Part shown: in pieces, positions 36,730-46,363 of the stretch
Layout: every line of letters starts with the position of its first letter
Position numbering within the stretch: position 1 is the stretch's first letter
Source: Paramacrobiotus metropolitanus
Taxonomy: Eukaryota > Tardigrada > Eutardigrada > Parachela > Macrobiotidae
DNA length: 64,000 nt
Direction of reading: 5' to 3'
NCBI RefSeq assembly: GCF_019649055.1
Contig: NW_026570358.1
Location: forward strand, 1-64,000
Made by a program: the position numbers and the translations under genes
The notes under the pieces: model-generated
Told to the model about the DNA's origin: nothing
The model's database searches: none
The model's input: the letters and a program-made list of their open reading frames with translations, nothing else

Positions 36730-39700
36730 ATGTCTGACCGACGACGAGACCCTCCGTCGAGTGGATCGAACAGCAGCCGACGCGACAACCGACGATCTCA
36801 GCCGTTCCCGCACGACCGATCGGGCTCCCGAGCTGAAACGCGTTCGGCCACCCAAACTCCAATCCCACAGGTAACAAATCCGCATGCGAACGTAGCGGCT
36901 GATTCTTTGGCAGGTTTAACGGTCGGGTCACGGATGGTCACTCAACCCCGGACGATCCCCCTCCAGACCTTGCCACCGGGCACTATGCTCGACGACACCG
37001 GACTTTTGGTGAATGTGAGCGCGGCCACCGGTCAGAACGCACCGGCAGTACCGATTGGCCCAATAGGTCAGATCCGCCCGCCACTTGTACCGGGACCATT
37101 CATCCCCGGACCAGTCATACCACCGACGCTACCATACATCCCGATTACGGTAACGAGCATCCAGCCGGCCCCAATAGGGCCGCTGATGACTCAAGCCGGG
37201 ATGAACCCCATGCCGAACCAAATGTTCGCCATGTTCACCCAATGGTGCAACCAGATGGGTATGAACCAGCCACAAGGCGGCGCGGTCAACCCTCTGATGG
37301 GATACCCCATAGTTACTGGACCCATGGGAGCCTCGCAGCAGGCGACCTTACCGGCGGCGCCACGACAGGACGGCACAAATATGCCTCCGGTGGTATTAGC
37401 GACGGCTCGGTCGGAACGTCAACGGACACCATCCCCGTTCACTCGATACTACGAGGATGGAACGAAGGCCTTTTCGGTTCATATGCTGAAAAGACCGAAG
37501 CCTCCGACATCATCGACGGAGGCAGCCTCGGCTCAACCGACAGCCGAACCCTTGATACCCGGACCTTCCACAGCCAGACCTTCGGCAGCCGCAATTACGG
37601 TTGAACCGATCTCGGCCGCATCTTCGGCCGGATCGCGAAGGCAGATCCGACCCTCGGAAGAACTCACACTGGGTCTTATGGAAGCTGAGAGTGAATGGAC
37701 CCTCGTCCAGCGCAAGATAGAAGCTCTCAAGTTGAGCGACCCTAACTTTGCGCAGGAACTGACCCGATTGAACTCGGAAATGAAGGAACTGGAACAATAT
37801 ATCCAGGATACCCGAGCCATACTTAGAGCCCTGAAGTCAACCTCCGAGACTCCAGCTTCGGAGAGAGGGCCAGCCTTAGCAACCGCAACTACGGGGGCTT
37901 CGGCTGGATTGACCAACCCTCCTCCCCACCCTTCGACGGCCGAAGTGCATGCACTGATCGCCCATACCAGAGCCGTAATGGAACAGATGCAGGATCAGAG
38001 GCTGCTCCAGGTCGAAGCATCGGGGAGCAGACCGAGACGGGACATACAGACGTGGACCAATATCTTGACCACGGGAGTCGAAGAACTACGGAAGCTGGTG
38101 GCACAAACTCCTGCCACGGGAGGCCAACTTCAGCAACTCCGAGACCAATACCGGACTTTAGACTCCCAAATGTGGGAGGCTTCTGACTACTACTGGACCC
38201 TAAAGGGCCGACAGTCAACTCCCGGGACTTCAGCCTCGGAGAGAGGGCCAGCCTTAGCAACCGCAACTACGGGGGCTTCGGCCGGGGCGACCAACTCTCC
38301 TCCTCACCCTTCAATAACCGAAGTACACGCATTGCTCGGACAGACCGAAGCTCTTGTGAGAGGGATGAGAGGCCAGATACAGGCCGAAGGACTGGAAAAT
38401 CCGGCATCCGAACGCACGTGGATCAGTTCCCTGACCCTCGGAGTAGAAATACTCCGGAAACTGTTATCGCGAACCCCTCTCACAGAACAACAACTGCAAT
38501 TGATCCACACTCACTATTGGCTCCTGAAGGCCCAGATAGAAGAGGCCCGAGACGAACACCCTCTGGCACCCCCGAGAACGGTGGATAATGTGCCTGGATT
38601 GACGAGCCGAGGGACGGAATGGGGATCAGCCGTCGCAACCACAAGTATGGGGGCTTCGGCTGGTACAACAAGGACCCCGGAAGATAGAGAAGCGAGCCCA
38701 AGCCGGCTACAAGTTTACGCGACCTTGAGGGAGTCGGACGACTTAGCGGTGAGACTTAACCGCGAACATCAGGAAACCTTACCGACCGACCCTCGGTACT
38801 TGGATCAGGAATTGACCATCAACCGTATCATCCATGATTCCTACATGCTCCGACGGTCAACTGAAGTTACTAACTTCACCCCGCAGCAAATCCAGCAGTC
38901 CCGGCAAGCGTTCCGGAACCTGCGTAGGGTCATCGATGACAACCAAAACCTGGCATCACCAACCCCACGTGACGTAGCCAAGTCAGACGCGTTTGTGGCT
39001 ATCCGCAAAACTCGGCAACAAGGACTCGTACTCCTAACGGAACTACGCCGGCGCCGAGACCGATACCCTTTCGACTCGGAACAATGGGCGGAAACTGAGA
39101 AACTTATCATCGAGATCCAGTTGAAGCTCGGAGACATCGAACGCTTCAGCCATGACAGAATTCCAGCAAGTGTCCGTGACAGATGGACCTTGGAGGGTGC
39201 GGTGGCCTACGTCGAACAACAGGTAGCGGCTTTCAACCTAACCAAGGGAGCCGGACCGGAAGGGCAACAACCAAGCCCCGCAACCCGCCAAGCGTATGAC
39301 CGAGCCAGAGACAGAATGGCACTCTGGGAAAGAGTCAACCGAGGGAGGAGGCTCAGCGACAACATCATAATGATGTTGATAAGACGCCGTGATCAGGCCT
39401 ACAGCCTCAACGGACAGGAGGCTGCCCGACGAGTCTCCGACCTTATTACTGAAGTTAACCGGGAAACAGCCGACATCACAGGCCTCGTCTGGGAAGGGCT
39501 CCCAACAGGACCCTGGGAAACCCGCGAGCTCCCGAGACTTCTCTCTTCCATTGAGCGACGTGCCGACAATTACGGCATAGTCCTCTCCGATGACCCAGCA
39601 AACCGGCCCGATGAGGCCGAGGCAAGACTTCGGAGATGGCAACAGATCAGAGAGATCCTGGAACAGGGCCATAAGCTGCGCAAGAACCTTCAACGACAAG

Positions 39701-39849
39701 CAAGCAGCCTATCCGAAGAAGGCCCAGAGGAGACTATGGAGCAGTCCAGGGTGTACAACTACCTTAACAACATCACGCAAAACTTACGTCACGTTGCCAC
39801 GGATCCCAACCACACCAGACGAGACACGGGACTTGGAAGCCTCTCTTAG
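36730..39849 (+). CDS. ORF1: 1039-aa proline-rich and helical-repeat protein
   Basis: Intronless frame starting at the first ATG after the terminal repeat (MSDRRRDPPSSGSNSSRRDN). Residues 1-60 are Arg/Ser-rich, about 90-260 Pro/Ile/Gly/Met-rich (PIGPIGQIRPP, PGPFIPGPVIPP), and the rest mainly helical and charged. About residues 375-620 contain two tandem units of about 125 aa, each beginning SERGPALATATTGASAG, with about 48 identical bases at 37857 and 38237; a third diverged unit follows (TSMGASAGTT). Further helical hairpins continue to the end. No enzymatic motif is visible. The design (Pro-rich linkers plus repeated helical bundles) suggests a scaffold or structural protein. Two CAATA hairpins lie in the Pro-rich part (37056-37070 and 37166-37182). 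The C-terminus overlaps ORF2 in another frame. Confidence 0.8.
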   Translation: MSDRRRDPPSSGSNSSRRDNRRSQPFPHDRSGSRAETRSATQTPIPQVTNPHANVAADSLAGLTVGSRMVTQPRTIPLQTLPPGTMLDDTGLLVNVSAATGQNAPAVPIGPIGQIRPPLVPGPFIPGPVIPPTLPYIPITVTSIQPAPIGPLMTQAGMNPMPNQMFAMFTQWCNQMGMNQPQGGAVNPLMGYPIVTGPMGASQQATLPAAPRQDGTNMPPVVLATARSERQRTPSPFTRYYEDGTKAFSVHMLKRPKPPTSSTEAASAQPTAEPLIPGPSTARPSAAAITVEPISAASSAGSRRQIRPSEELTLGLMEAESEWTLVQRKIEALKLSDPNFAQELTRLNSEMKELEQYIQDTRAILRALKSTSETPASERGPALATATTGASAGLTNPPPHPSTAEVHALIAHTRAVMEQMQDQRLLQVEASGSRPRRDIQTWTNILTTGVEELRKLVAQTPATGGQLQQLRDQYRTLDSQMWEASDYYWTLKGRQSTPGTSASERGPALATATTGASAGATNSPPHPSITEVHALLGQTEALVRGMRGQIQAEGLENPASERTWISSLTLGVEILRKLLSRTPLTEQQLQLIHTHYWLLKAQIEEARDEHPLAPPRTVDNVPGLTSRGTEWGSAVATTSMGASAGTTRTPEDREASPSRLQVYATLRESDDLAVRLNREHQETLPTDPRYLDQELTINRIIHDSYMLRRSTEVTNFTPQQIQQSRQAFRNLRRVIDDNQNLASPTPRDVAKSDAFVAIRKTRQQGLVLLTELRRRRDRYPFDSEQWAETEKLIIEIQLKLGDIERFSHDRIPASVRDRWTLEGAVAYVEQQVAAFNLTKGAGPEGQQPSPATRQAYDRARDRMALWERVNRGRRLSDNIIMMLIRRRDQAYSLNGQEAARRVSDLITEVNRETADITGLVWEGLPTGPWETRELPRLLSSIERRADNYGIVLSDDPANRPDEAEARLRRWQQIREILEQGHKLRKNLQRQASSLSEEGPEETMEQSRVYNYLNNITQNLRHVATDPNHTRRDTGLGSLS

Positions 39850-40243
39850 ATACCTACAGAGGCGTATTGCTGAAGAAGGGGACTTGGATACAGACGAATA
39901 CTCCGAGTATACCCCAACCCACAGTCGGAGCCGTAGCCGTGATGGGGAACCAACAGTGACCCCCGGCCCAGGCTCACACCGAAGCGCATCACCAATGTCA
40001 GAACCTCCGTCACCGATACCCTCACCGGACATCGAGATGCTCGATGACCCACCGGAAATGGACTTCGGTATCACCATAACTACCGAAGAATTGAGGAGGG
40101 ACTTAGCCGAAACTGAGCTAACGGCGGACCTTCTGACCCAGCGGATTGCTACGCTGCAGCCGGGCGATGCGACTCTAAGGACCATCACCGAACAGCGCGA
40201 TATGGCTCGTGGGCATGCAGAAAAACTCCTGAGGAAGTTATAG
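39590..40243 (+). CDS. ORF2: continuation of ORF1 in the next frame
   Basis: Frame open over 217 codons, overlapping ORF1 by 260 bases. Only the part after about 39,810 looks like coding for this frame (RDLEASLRYLQRRIAEEGD, an acidic SRSRSRD region, a PSPIPSPDIEMLDDPPE linker, then the helix ITTEELRRDLAETELTADLL). It therefore reads like the continuation of ORF1 after a one-base shift. It ends with a single TAG (40241-40243), after which the same frame stays open to 45013. Either a programmed shift and readthrough join these pieces, or the gene is damaged. No homologue recognised. Confidence 0.65.
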   Translation: MTQQTGPMRPRQDFGDGNRSERSWNRAISCARTFNDKQAAYPKKAQRRLWSSPGCTTTLTTSRKTYVTLPRIPTTPDETRDLEASLRYLQRRIAEEGDLDTDEYSEYTPTHSRSRSRDGEPTVTPGPGSHRSASPMSEPPSPIPSPDIEMLDDPPEMDFGITITTEELRRDLAETELTADLLTQRIATLQPGDATLRTITEQRDMARGHAEKLLRKL

Positions 40244-43200
40244 GAAAGAAGCCACAAGGAGGCTCAACCTCGGACCTCCGGACCTCAACAGGCTCAACCA
40301 TCGGGGCCTCCTCAACCTCGGACCTCCGGACCTCAACAGGCTCAACCATCGGGGCCTCCTCAACCTCGGAACCCCGGACCCTCGAGGGTCAACCTAACTG
40401 AGCCACCTCAACTCCAACCAGCCCCGACGGAACAGGAGATCCAAACTCTCCGTGATGACATAGCCCTCAATGAAGGCTATGCCCGGGACTTAGCCGCCCA
40501 GGCTAATCAGTTGGAGGATCGGACCCCGGCTCAGAAGAAGCGGATCCGAGACCAGTACGTAATGGCCATGATGGATGTGGAGAGCTTAAAAGCCGACCTA
40601 GAAGTGGCACTTGCAAAAAGGAAGCATGAGGAAGAGAGCCGCAAAACGGTTCCACCTCAGCCCCCGGCCACTCAGCCGACCCAACCTTCGGCAACCCAGG
40701 CAACTCAGCCTCCGGCTACTCCGCCGACCCAAGCCTCCGCGAACCTACCGCAGCAACTGGAACGGCCGGTAGCGACCCAACAGGTTGCACCGACCCGGCG
40801 CCTTTCGCCCCGCTCAATGGTACGGGCGATGGAAAACATACCGGACCCGGGAGTTCTGCCGCCCGACGCTCAACCCTACATAGTTGAAGCCATGACTCGG
40901 GCTAATAATATCTTGACTGAGATGCGGACTCGCCGAGGCTTCTGCGACCGTCATAGCGCAGAATTCTTCAAACTGGATGGTGACATCATCGGAGTTGAGA
41001 ACCACACCAGGGCAACTCGGATACTTCTACACCCGGAAACTCCGAAGCATCAGTACAGCCAGGCTCAGCTACAATCATGCGTGCTTTGGCTCTCGGGCTT
41101 CATCCGGGATTATGAGGAAGAAAAGCAGGCCAAGGAACGGCGAGAGGCAGACCGAGCCTCCAAGGATCAGTCTCGGATTAGGCAGGTCGAACCCCCAGAG
41201 CAGGGTACATCTGACCAATCAACCCGGAGACCGACCATCAAGCCACCCTCGACGGCTACTCCACCGTCAGGAAATTGGCCACTGGCAGTACCCGGAATGG
41301 AGGAAACCATCCGGCGAGCACTTCAGCGAGCCGAGGATGCCAGCCATGAGATGCATGCCCAACTGCATGCTATGAACGCCTGGGACCCTAGGGCGGCAAG
41401 GCTCGACGTTGACACCAATACTTTGGACACGAGCCGGAAGACCATTGCCACCATATTAACCCTATCGGCAGCGAGATCTTCGGACACCGAGGAGACCCTG
41501 ATACAGGCGCTGCAAGACATTAAGCGGATCACCGAGGGTTACTACCGTAACAAGCGACGTGAAGCCGCGGAGCGTAAAGCCCAACAGGCTAAGCCACCCG
41601 CACGACCAGCTACGCCGCCCGGTGAACCTATGGATGTTCCACCCTTAGAAGGTGAAGAAGAGACCCTTGAGCCCTCCACAGCGGAACGGGAAGCTTACGC
41701 TCGGACGCGGGACTTAACCCCGGACCCACCGAGTACAAGCAAGGCACCAAGGCCAACAACACTGCCGGTACCCCCAATAGGTGGTTCGGCTCGGCCAAAA
41801 CGAACGGAACAGGTGCTCGTCATCCGACGCCCGACCGAACAGTCCGATGACCCGGAGAGAACCCCGGATGGTAGGGCTATTCATCAGCCCGGAGGCCCAG
41901 ACTCGCCCAAGTTCGCGAGGAAGCCTCGGTCTAAGGACAGGGATGAGGATAAAGGCCCGAAACGGAAGCTGTTTTCATCACCACCGAGACAAGTCCGGAC
42001 CCTCGAACAGGTCCGAGAGATTGTGATGCGGGAAACGGCTTCAGACCCATCGAAGCCCCGTCAAAAGGTACGACCGACGCCGGGTGAGAGCCACAAGACG
42101 GCCCCCCAGCCTCAGTTAGCACTACAAGCCATCCAACCGGACTTAACCGCAACGGAACGGGAAGCCCTGGCTTACCACAACCAGCTGGTAGACCAGATTA
42201 AGCAGGCCGAATTCTACCGGGTCATCCAAGAAGGTGAACTTACCGGTGGACAGCTCGAACATAAGATGTCGTCAAGAGATCGGAACCGTATAACCCAGAA
42301 AGTCTTGGATTTTGCGACCGACCGCGACGCTATTATACGAAGACTTATGACCCTCCGGAGCAGCATGCAGGTACTTCGGACACAGAGGTTACCGAGGGTG
42401 GTTTTGGACTATGTCCAGCTGTTACGGAACCCGAGGATTAACCCGGCCGTATACATCCGTGAACCACCCCTGGAGGAAGGCCAGCTTAAAACCGACCCTA
42501 TTCCTGAAATCGACCCCGACAACTCGGGAGGTAGCGACGAGGACCCTAATGTCTACGGCGCGGAGGATAGTGAAGAGGAACGACAGTGGCAACAAGCCCT
42601 GTTAAACGACCTTCGGTCAACATCAAGGCTCTCGACCGAGCCTCGGTCAACTAGTGGACGAAGCAGGTCCCCGGTGAAACAGGTGTCCCCAACTAGGGCT
42701 CTGTCTCAGCCGAACCGGATGCCTAGTATGACCCCTCTCCAGCCTCCACCACCGAGGTTTTCCCCGAAACGGACACCTCGGCAAGCCTCCCAAGAACGGA
42801 TGGACACTTCGTCTCCGGCAAAACTGGAGATAGCGGCAAAAGAGCCGGGCAGCACAGCATCGATGTCAACCTCGGTGCCGGACATAGCCGCCGAAGTGAC
42901 GGTTGAAACTCAGGTACAACCGGCTGTGCAGCCTCAATTAGGGCCCGCGGTTAGTAACCAGACCCACCGTCAGTACCATGACGACCCGGCCATGGACTCC
43001 ATAAAGGACTTGACCATGACCGAAAGGGATGACTGCATCAATAGGGCCGCGAGCGCGGAGCGTAACTATTATAACGCTCTCAAGAGTCGCCGCGATAACC
43101 TGCCCGACAACGACTCCAACGAAACCATCCGTGAGTACCATAACCTGACCCAACGGATGAAAGAGATTGTGCAGCAGATGGGCGATGACTATCGCAAGAA

Positions 43201-45013
43201 GCGAGCCTCCGGAGAAATCCCGGCGCCGCACCCCATCGCACCTTCCCCGATCAGCGGACAAGAAGCCTCGAAGGCCACGGTACCCCAAAAGGCGTCCGTG
43301 GTCCCGTCAAAACGGATGGTTGACCCTAAACGGCGGCCATCAGTGGAGATCGAAGATGAGGAAATGCCGACATTCAGCGGCTCAGTGGTCCATTCGGCCA
43401 ACTCCACCACTATGCGGAAGAAGCGCGAGGCCAAAAAGTCGACCTCAAAGAAGGAGTCTCCGAACCGACTGCCCAAGAAACCTCGCGGCGGCGGAGATAC
43501 CGATGTCTCGGACGTAGAAGTCCGTCGTAACAAGGGCCGAAGAAAGGTCCGACCCGAGCAACCATCCTCGGATAGTGAACCAGAGTCAACATCGAGCCGA
43601 CAGGAACCCGACAAGAATCGGGGGCCTAGGCCTGAGTTGAAACCCGGCCAAAGCATCGAGAGTTGGATCAACGAGATCCGCAACTGGGCCGAGGAGAAGC
43701 CTCCAAAAGAGGCACCCAAGGTCAAGAAGGAGAAAAAGGAGTCACAAGGAGACTCCTCGCTCCCACCATATCTCCAGCGGATGGTTGACAACATCCAGCA
43801 AAGGGACCGGGATTTAGAACGCTCGGCATCCCCGGAGATTGAAATGGAGGATACTCCAGTCAAGCGGAAGCTTAATGAATCGGACCAGCTGGAACCAGGC
43901 TCGGCCAAACATCTGGCCGAGGGTCCCCATGAAGAGATGTGGGACTACCATGCTGACACCGACGAGTCTGATCTCCCTGCCCCGGACAACATCCGCAACA
44001 GGCTACCGGACAGACAGCCTGGGGAACCGGAACCGACCTTCTCCAAGGCAATCTTTAAGGAAGATGTCCGGCGGATCATTACCACAGCTGACGCGGAACG
44101 CAGAGACGTCTACCAGGCCCTAGTGGAGAAGCTCACCGAAGAATACCGGGTAGAGCGAGGCCATTTCCTTACCGCACAATTCATGCGGAAGATAGTCAGC
44201 TGGATCCAGGATGAATGCATGGCCTTTATACTCCATCGATCCTGGGACCGAATGGGCGAACTGGTACTTCCGAAACCACCGGCTAAGTTAAGCCAGAAGG
44301 AAACACCAGAACAGCGGATAGTCAGAGCCATCGGCTACTACCGGAACCCAAGAGGTACCACTCGCCTCCAGATTGCACGGTTCCTCAACAAGATGTACAC
44401 CTACGGCGATAAACCGAAAGGTGAGGCCGAGATCGAGGATATCATGAGGGAAGCAAACCCTACCCTCGAGAAGATGGTGCTACGAAGGGAGCTGCAGACC
44501 ACTAACGCGCAGCGCAGAGTCCACCTTCGGTATACTGTACCGAACTTCATCCCCGAAAAGAACCGGAGGGAACAGAAGCTTCGGATGTCGTACCTCCACA
44601 CAAAGAAGTATAGCCCGGAAGGAGCTGAGGTCCAGATCAGACCAGAGGAAGACCCTGCACCCCAAGCCAAAGTATGGTTGGAGCTGGCCAGATCAACGGC
44701 AGCCTCCTCAGGTAGCAGATTTCCTCCAGAACGACCAAGAGCCCCGGGCGGCTTGCAAAGGTCCGCCTCAGCCGACCAAGACTCCGGCAGTAAACCCATT
44801 AAGCATTCGGCCCGAGACAGAAGGGGTAAATTTGTCAAGGACACACATTCAGCCCCTCCGGGATCCCAACCCCCGTCACCCATGGACTTGTCGTCTTCGC
44901 AGGCTGGAACCTCAACAAGGGGCCAGTCTTCAACTAAGAAGCGCAAGAACAAGGGTAGGACTTCGCGGAATGCTCAGTCCTCGAGGAGGAAGAAGAACCT
45001 CTTCGGAGGATGA
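40244..45013 (+). CDS. ORF3: about 1590-codon Pro/Glu/Arg-rich protein with H1-like region
   Basis: In frame with ORF2 across its TAG. The first in-frame ATG is at 40562, yet the preceding 106 codons are coding-like and include a tandem PQPRTSGPQQAQPSGP repeat, so the protein probably starts upstream. It alternates Pro-rich linkers with helical units of a common pattern (for example LTMTERDDCINRAASAERNY and LTATEREALAYHNQLVDQIK), like those of ORF1 and ORF2. A basic Lys/Arg region lies near 43,410-43,560. Near the end RIVRAIGYYRNPRGTTRLQI and the bases after it resemble a winged-helix or linker-histone fold, suggesting DNA binding. The frame ends at TGA 45011-45013, and the next coding-like sequence is one base out of phase. 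No catalytic domain seen. Confidence 0.75.
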   Translation, partial: ERSHKEAQPRTSGPQQAQPSGPPQPRTSGPQQAQPSGPPQPRNPGPSRVNLTEPPQLQPAPTEQEIQTLRDDIALNEGYARDLAAQANQLEDRTPAQKKRIRDQYVMAMMDVESLKADLEVALAKRKHEEESRKTVPPQPPATQPTQPSATQATQPPATPPTQASANLPQQLERPVATQQVAPTRRLSPRSMVRAMENIPDPGVLPPDAQPYIVEAMTRANNILTEMRTRRGFCDRHSAEFFKLDGDIIGVENHTRATRILLHPETPKHQYSQAQLQSCVLWLSGFIRDYEEEKQAKERREADRASKDQSRIRQVEPPEQGTSDQSTRRPTIKPPSTATPPSGNWPLAVPGMEETIRRALQRAEDASHEMHAQLHAMNAWDPRAARLDVDTNTLDTSRKTIATILTLSAARSSDTEETLIQALQDIKRITEGYYRNKRREAAERKAQQAKPPARPATPPGEPMDVPPLEGEEETLEPSTAEREAYARTRDLTPDPPSTSKAPRPTTLPVPPIGGSARPKRTEQVLVIRRPTEQSDDPERTPDGRAIHQPGGPDSPKFARKPRSKDRDEDKGPKRKLFSSPPRQVRTLEQVREIVMRETASDPSKPRQKVRPTPGESHKTAPQPQLALQAIQPDLTATEREALAYHNQLVDQIKQAEFYRVIQEGELTGGQLEHKMSSRDRNRITQKVLDFATDRDAIIRRLMTLRSSMQVLRTQRLPRVVLDYVQLLRNPRINPAVYIREPPLEEGQLKTDPIPEIDPDNSGGSDEDPNVYGAEDSEEERQWQQALLNDLRSTSRLSTEPRSTSGRSRSPVKQVSPTRALSQPNRMPSMTPLQPPPPRFSPKRTPRQASQERMDTSSPAKLEIAAKEPGSTASMSTSVPDIAAEVTVETQVQPAVQPQLGPAVSNQTHRQYHDDPAMDSIKDLTMTERDDCINRAASAERNYYNALKSRRDNLPDNDSNETIREYHNLTQRMKEIVQQMGDDYRKKRASGEIPAPHPIAPSPISGQEASKATVPQKASVVPSKRMVDPKRRPSVEIEDEEMPTFSGSVVHSANSTTMRKKREAKKSTSKKESPNRLPKKPRGGGDTDVSDVEVRRNKGRRKVRPEQPSSDSEPESTSSRQEPDKNRGPRPELKPGQSIESWINEIRNWAEEKPPKEAPKVKKEKKESQGDSSLPPYLQRMVDNIQQRDRDLERSASPEIEMEDTPVKRKLNESDQLEPGSAKHLAEGPHEEMWDYHADTDESDLPAPDNIRNRLPDRQPGEPEPTFSKAIFKEDVRRIITTADAERRDVYQALVEKLTEEYRVERGHFLTAQFMRKIVSWIQDECMAFILHRSWDRMGELVLPKPPAKLSQKETPEQRIVRAIGYYRNPRGTTRLQIARFLNKMYTYGDKPKGEAEIEDIMREANPTLEKMVLRRELQTTNAQRRVHLRYTVPNFIPEKNRREQKLRMSYLHTKKYSPEGAEVQIRPEEDPAPQAKVWLELARSTAASSGSRFPPERPRAPGGLQRSASADQDSGSKPIKHSARDRRGKFVKDTHSAPPGSQPPSPMDLSSSQAGTSTRGQSSTKKRKNKGRTSRNAQSSRRKKNLFGG

Positions 45014-45380
45014 TGATGACAAGGACGCCAAGTCAGACCAAGACTCTGACAAATCCGACGATTCGGATGGCGACGACGACGATAACGAAGATGGCAAAGG
45101 GCAGCCGCCAACAGCGGCACCCGAACATCCAGAACCGGAGGATGAGCCTGACAATCGGGAACAACCTCCGGCAGATGACCCGGACGATCCGATGGAAGAT
45201 GCGGGATCGACGGTCCCATCCGGACAACAAGCCTCGGGCTTTTTCGACCAAAGGACCCCGAGCCCTCCGGCCGACCAGCTACTTATGAAGTGGCATGAAG
45301 ACACAGCGCAAGTCCTGCCTCGGGAGATCCCATCGAAGCCCATCATTCGGCTTCCCGGCCAAAACAGCCGGCAACCATGC
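44990..45380 (+). CDS. Acidic linker segment between ORF3 and ORF4
   Basis: Part of an open frame (44832-45509) whose useful stretch begins where ORF3 stops: SSEDDDDKDAKSDQDSDKSD, then more Asp/Glu, a Pro/Glu linker, and DQLLMKWHEDTAQVLPREIP. This runs straight into the sense of ORF4, which is again one base out of phase near 45,380. The acidic tract follows the basic tail of ORF3, as in chromatin or nucleic-acid-binding proteins. Two opposite one-base shifts about 370 bases apart fit paired indels or assembly errors better than two programmed shifts. Confidence 0.6.
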
Positions 45381-46123
45381 GGGCATCCAGACCGAAGCCT
45401 CGGATCTCCGACACCGACCCTGGATGGGTGCATGTTCACGCTGCACTCAAGTCGCTGTCATGGTCGGGCCCAACCTACGCAACCCCGGAGTTGGCTTACC
45501 AGCTGCTGAAGCATTGGCGCGTCGACAAGGACGGAAGCTGGTTTGACCTTAGCCTCGACAGAGTGAAGATCTACTGTCGGATGGCATACGAGACTGGTGC
45601 CATCCTTCGGGTATATACCAAAACGGAACGACCGTACTACGTCTTTCCGAGGGAAGAACAAGACCCAGCGCCGAAGACTTACCTCGGATGGCGGGACGCA
45701 GTGATCGCCTGCCTGCGGACGGATCGACACCCGGAAGGATTAACTCGCCGGGAGATTTTGAACCACCTAATAGGTCGGTTCGAGTTCATACTGATGTCCG
45801 CTTACCCTCAATTGGAAGATGCACGGTACCGACCGGTCCGAAGAAAGGAAACCAACCTGTACTATCTGGCCGATGAGCTGGAGTACGTCTTGGAGCAAGC
45901 CTGCCGACAGAAAGTCCTCGGATCGAGTGAGGTTTACAAGACCCACGGGCAGCGTTTCTCCGTCTTCTACCTACCTGAAGACTTCGGACAGCACCTGCCG
46001 AAGACGCGGGCAAGCTCGGCGAGCCCACCGAAGGCTCCCACCTCGGCCGAAACGGAAGCCCAGAAGCGGTTGGCACGGGCCAAGTCAACTAACCCGGCTG
46101 ACCTGCCGAAGAAGCAAAGCTAA
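45377..46123 (+). CDS. ORF4: 248-codon protein with two winged-helix-like units
   Basis: Same frame as ORF2 and ORF3. Two segments share a pattern: HAALKSLSWSGPTYATPELA to RPYYVFP, and GWRDAVIACLRTDRHPEGLT to FSVFYLP. Each has three predicted helices and then a strand pair ending in an aromatic-rich YYVFP or FYLP, like winged-helix/H1 domains; a related unit lies in the last part of ORF3. I infer DNA or chromatin binding. The C-terminal 45 residues are disordered and basic and end at TAA 46121-46123. The first ATG in frame may not be the true start, since the sequence continues from the acidic segment. Confidence 0.7.
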   Translation: MRASRPKPRISDTDPGWVHVHAALKSLSWSGPTYATPELAYQLLKHWRVDKDGSWFDLSLDRVKIYCRMAYETGAILRVYTKTERPYYVFPREEQDPAPKTYLGWRDAVIACLRTDRHPEGLTRREILNHLIGRFEFILMSAYPQLEDARYRPVRRKETNLYYLADELEYVLEQACRQKVLGSSEVYKTHGQRFSVFYLPEDFGQHLPKTRASSASPPKAPTSAETEAQKRLARAKSTNPADLPKKQS

Positions 46124-46363
46124 ACGGAAGTACATCATCGGAGGTTCCTTGCCCAATAGGCGAGACCCTATAACCTCCGTAACGGGGATGTTTCTCTTGC
46201 CCAATAGGCGAGAAGGGAAAGGATCGGACAAGACCTGACCGTACCCGACCGTTTAAGCTTACATCTAACCATAGAACGTTTAACCCAATAGGTTTACGTA
46301 ATGACCCAAAAGGTTTAAAACAAAAATAACTTAACAATATTAAGTTAAGTGTTTTGACCATAG
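46124..46363 (+). other. Spacer with three CAATA hairpins
   Basis: AT-richer spacer between ORF4 and ORF5. It contains CTTGCC-CAATA-GGCGAG (46148-46164), TCTTGCC-CAATA-GGCGAGA (46195-46213) and AACC-CAATA-GGTT (46282-46294). TTCTCAG just after it (46366-46372) could be a splice acceptor, cis or trans, for ORF5. Confidence 0.55.

Noticed and set aside
41766-41788. CAATAGG and TAATAGG boxes inside ORF3 and ORF4 (41772, 45772)
   Set aside because: Arms pair over only two or three bases, so these are probably chance occurrences in coding sequence.
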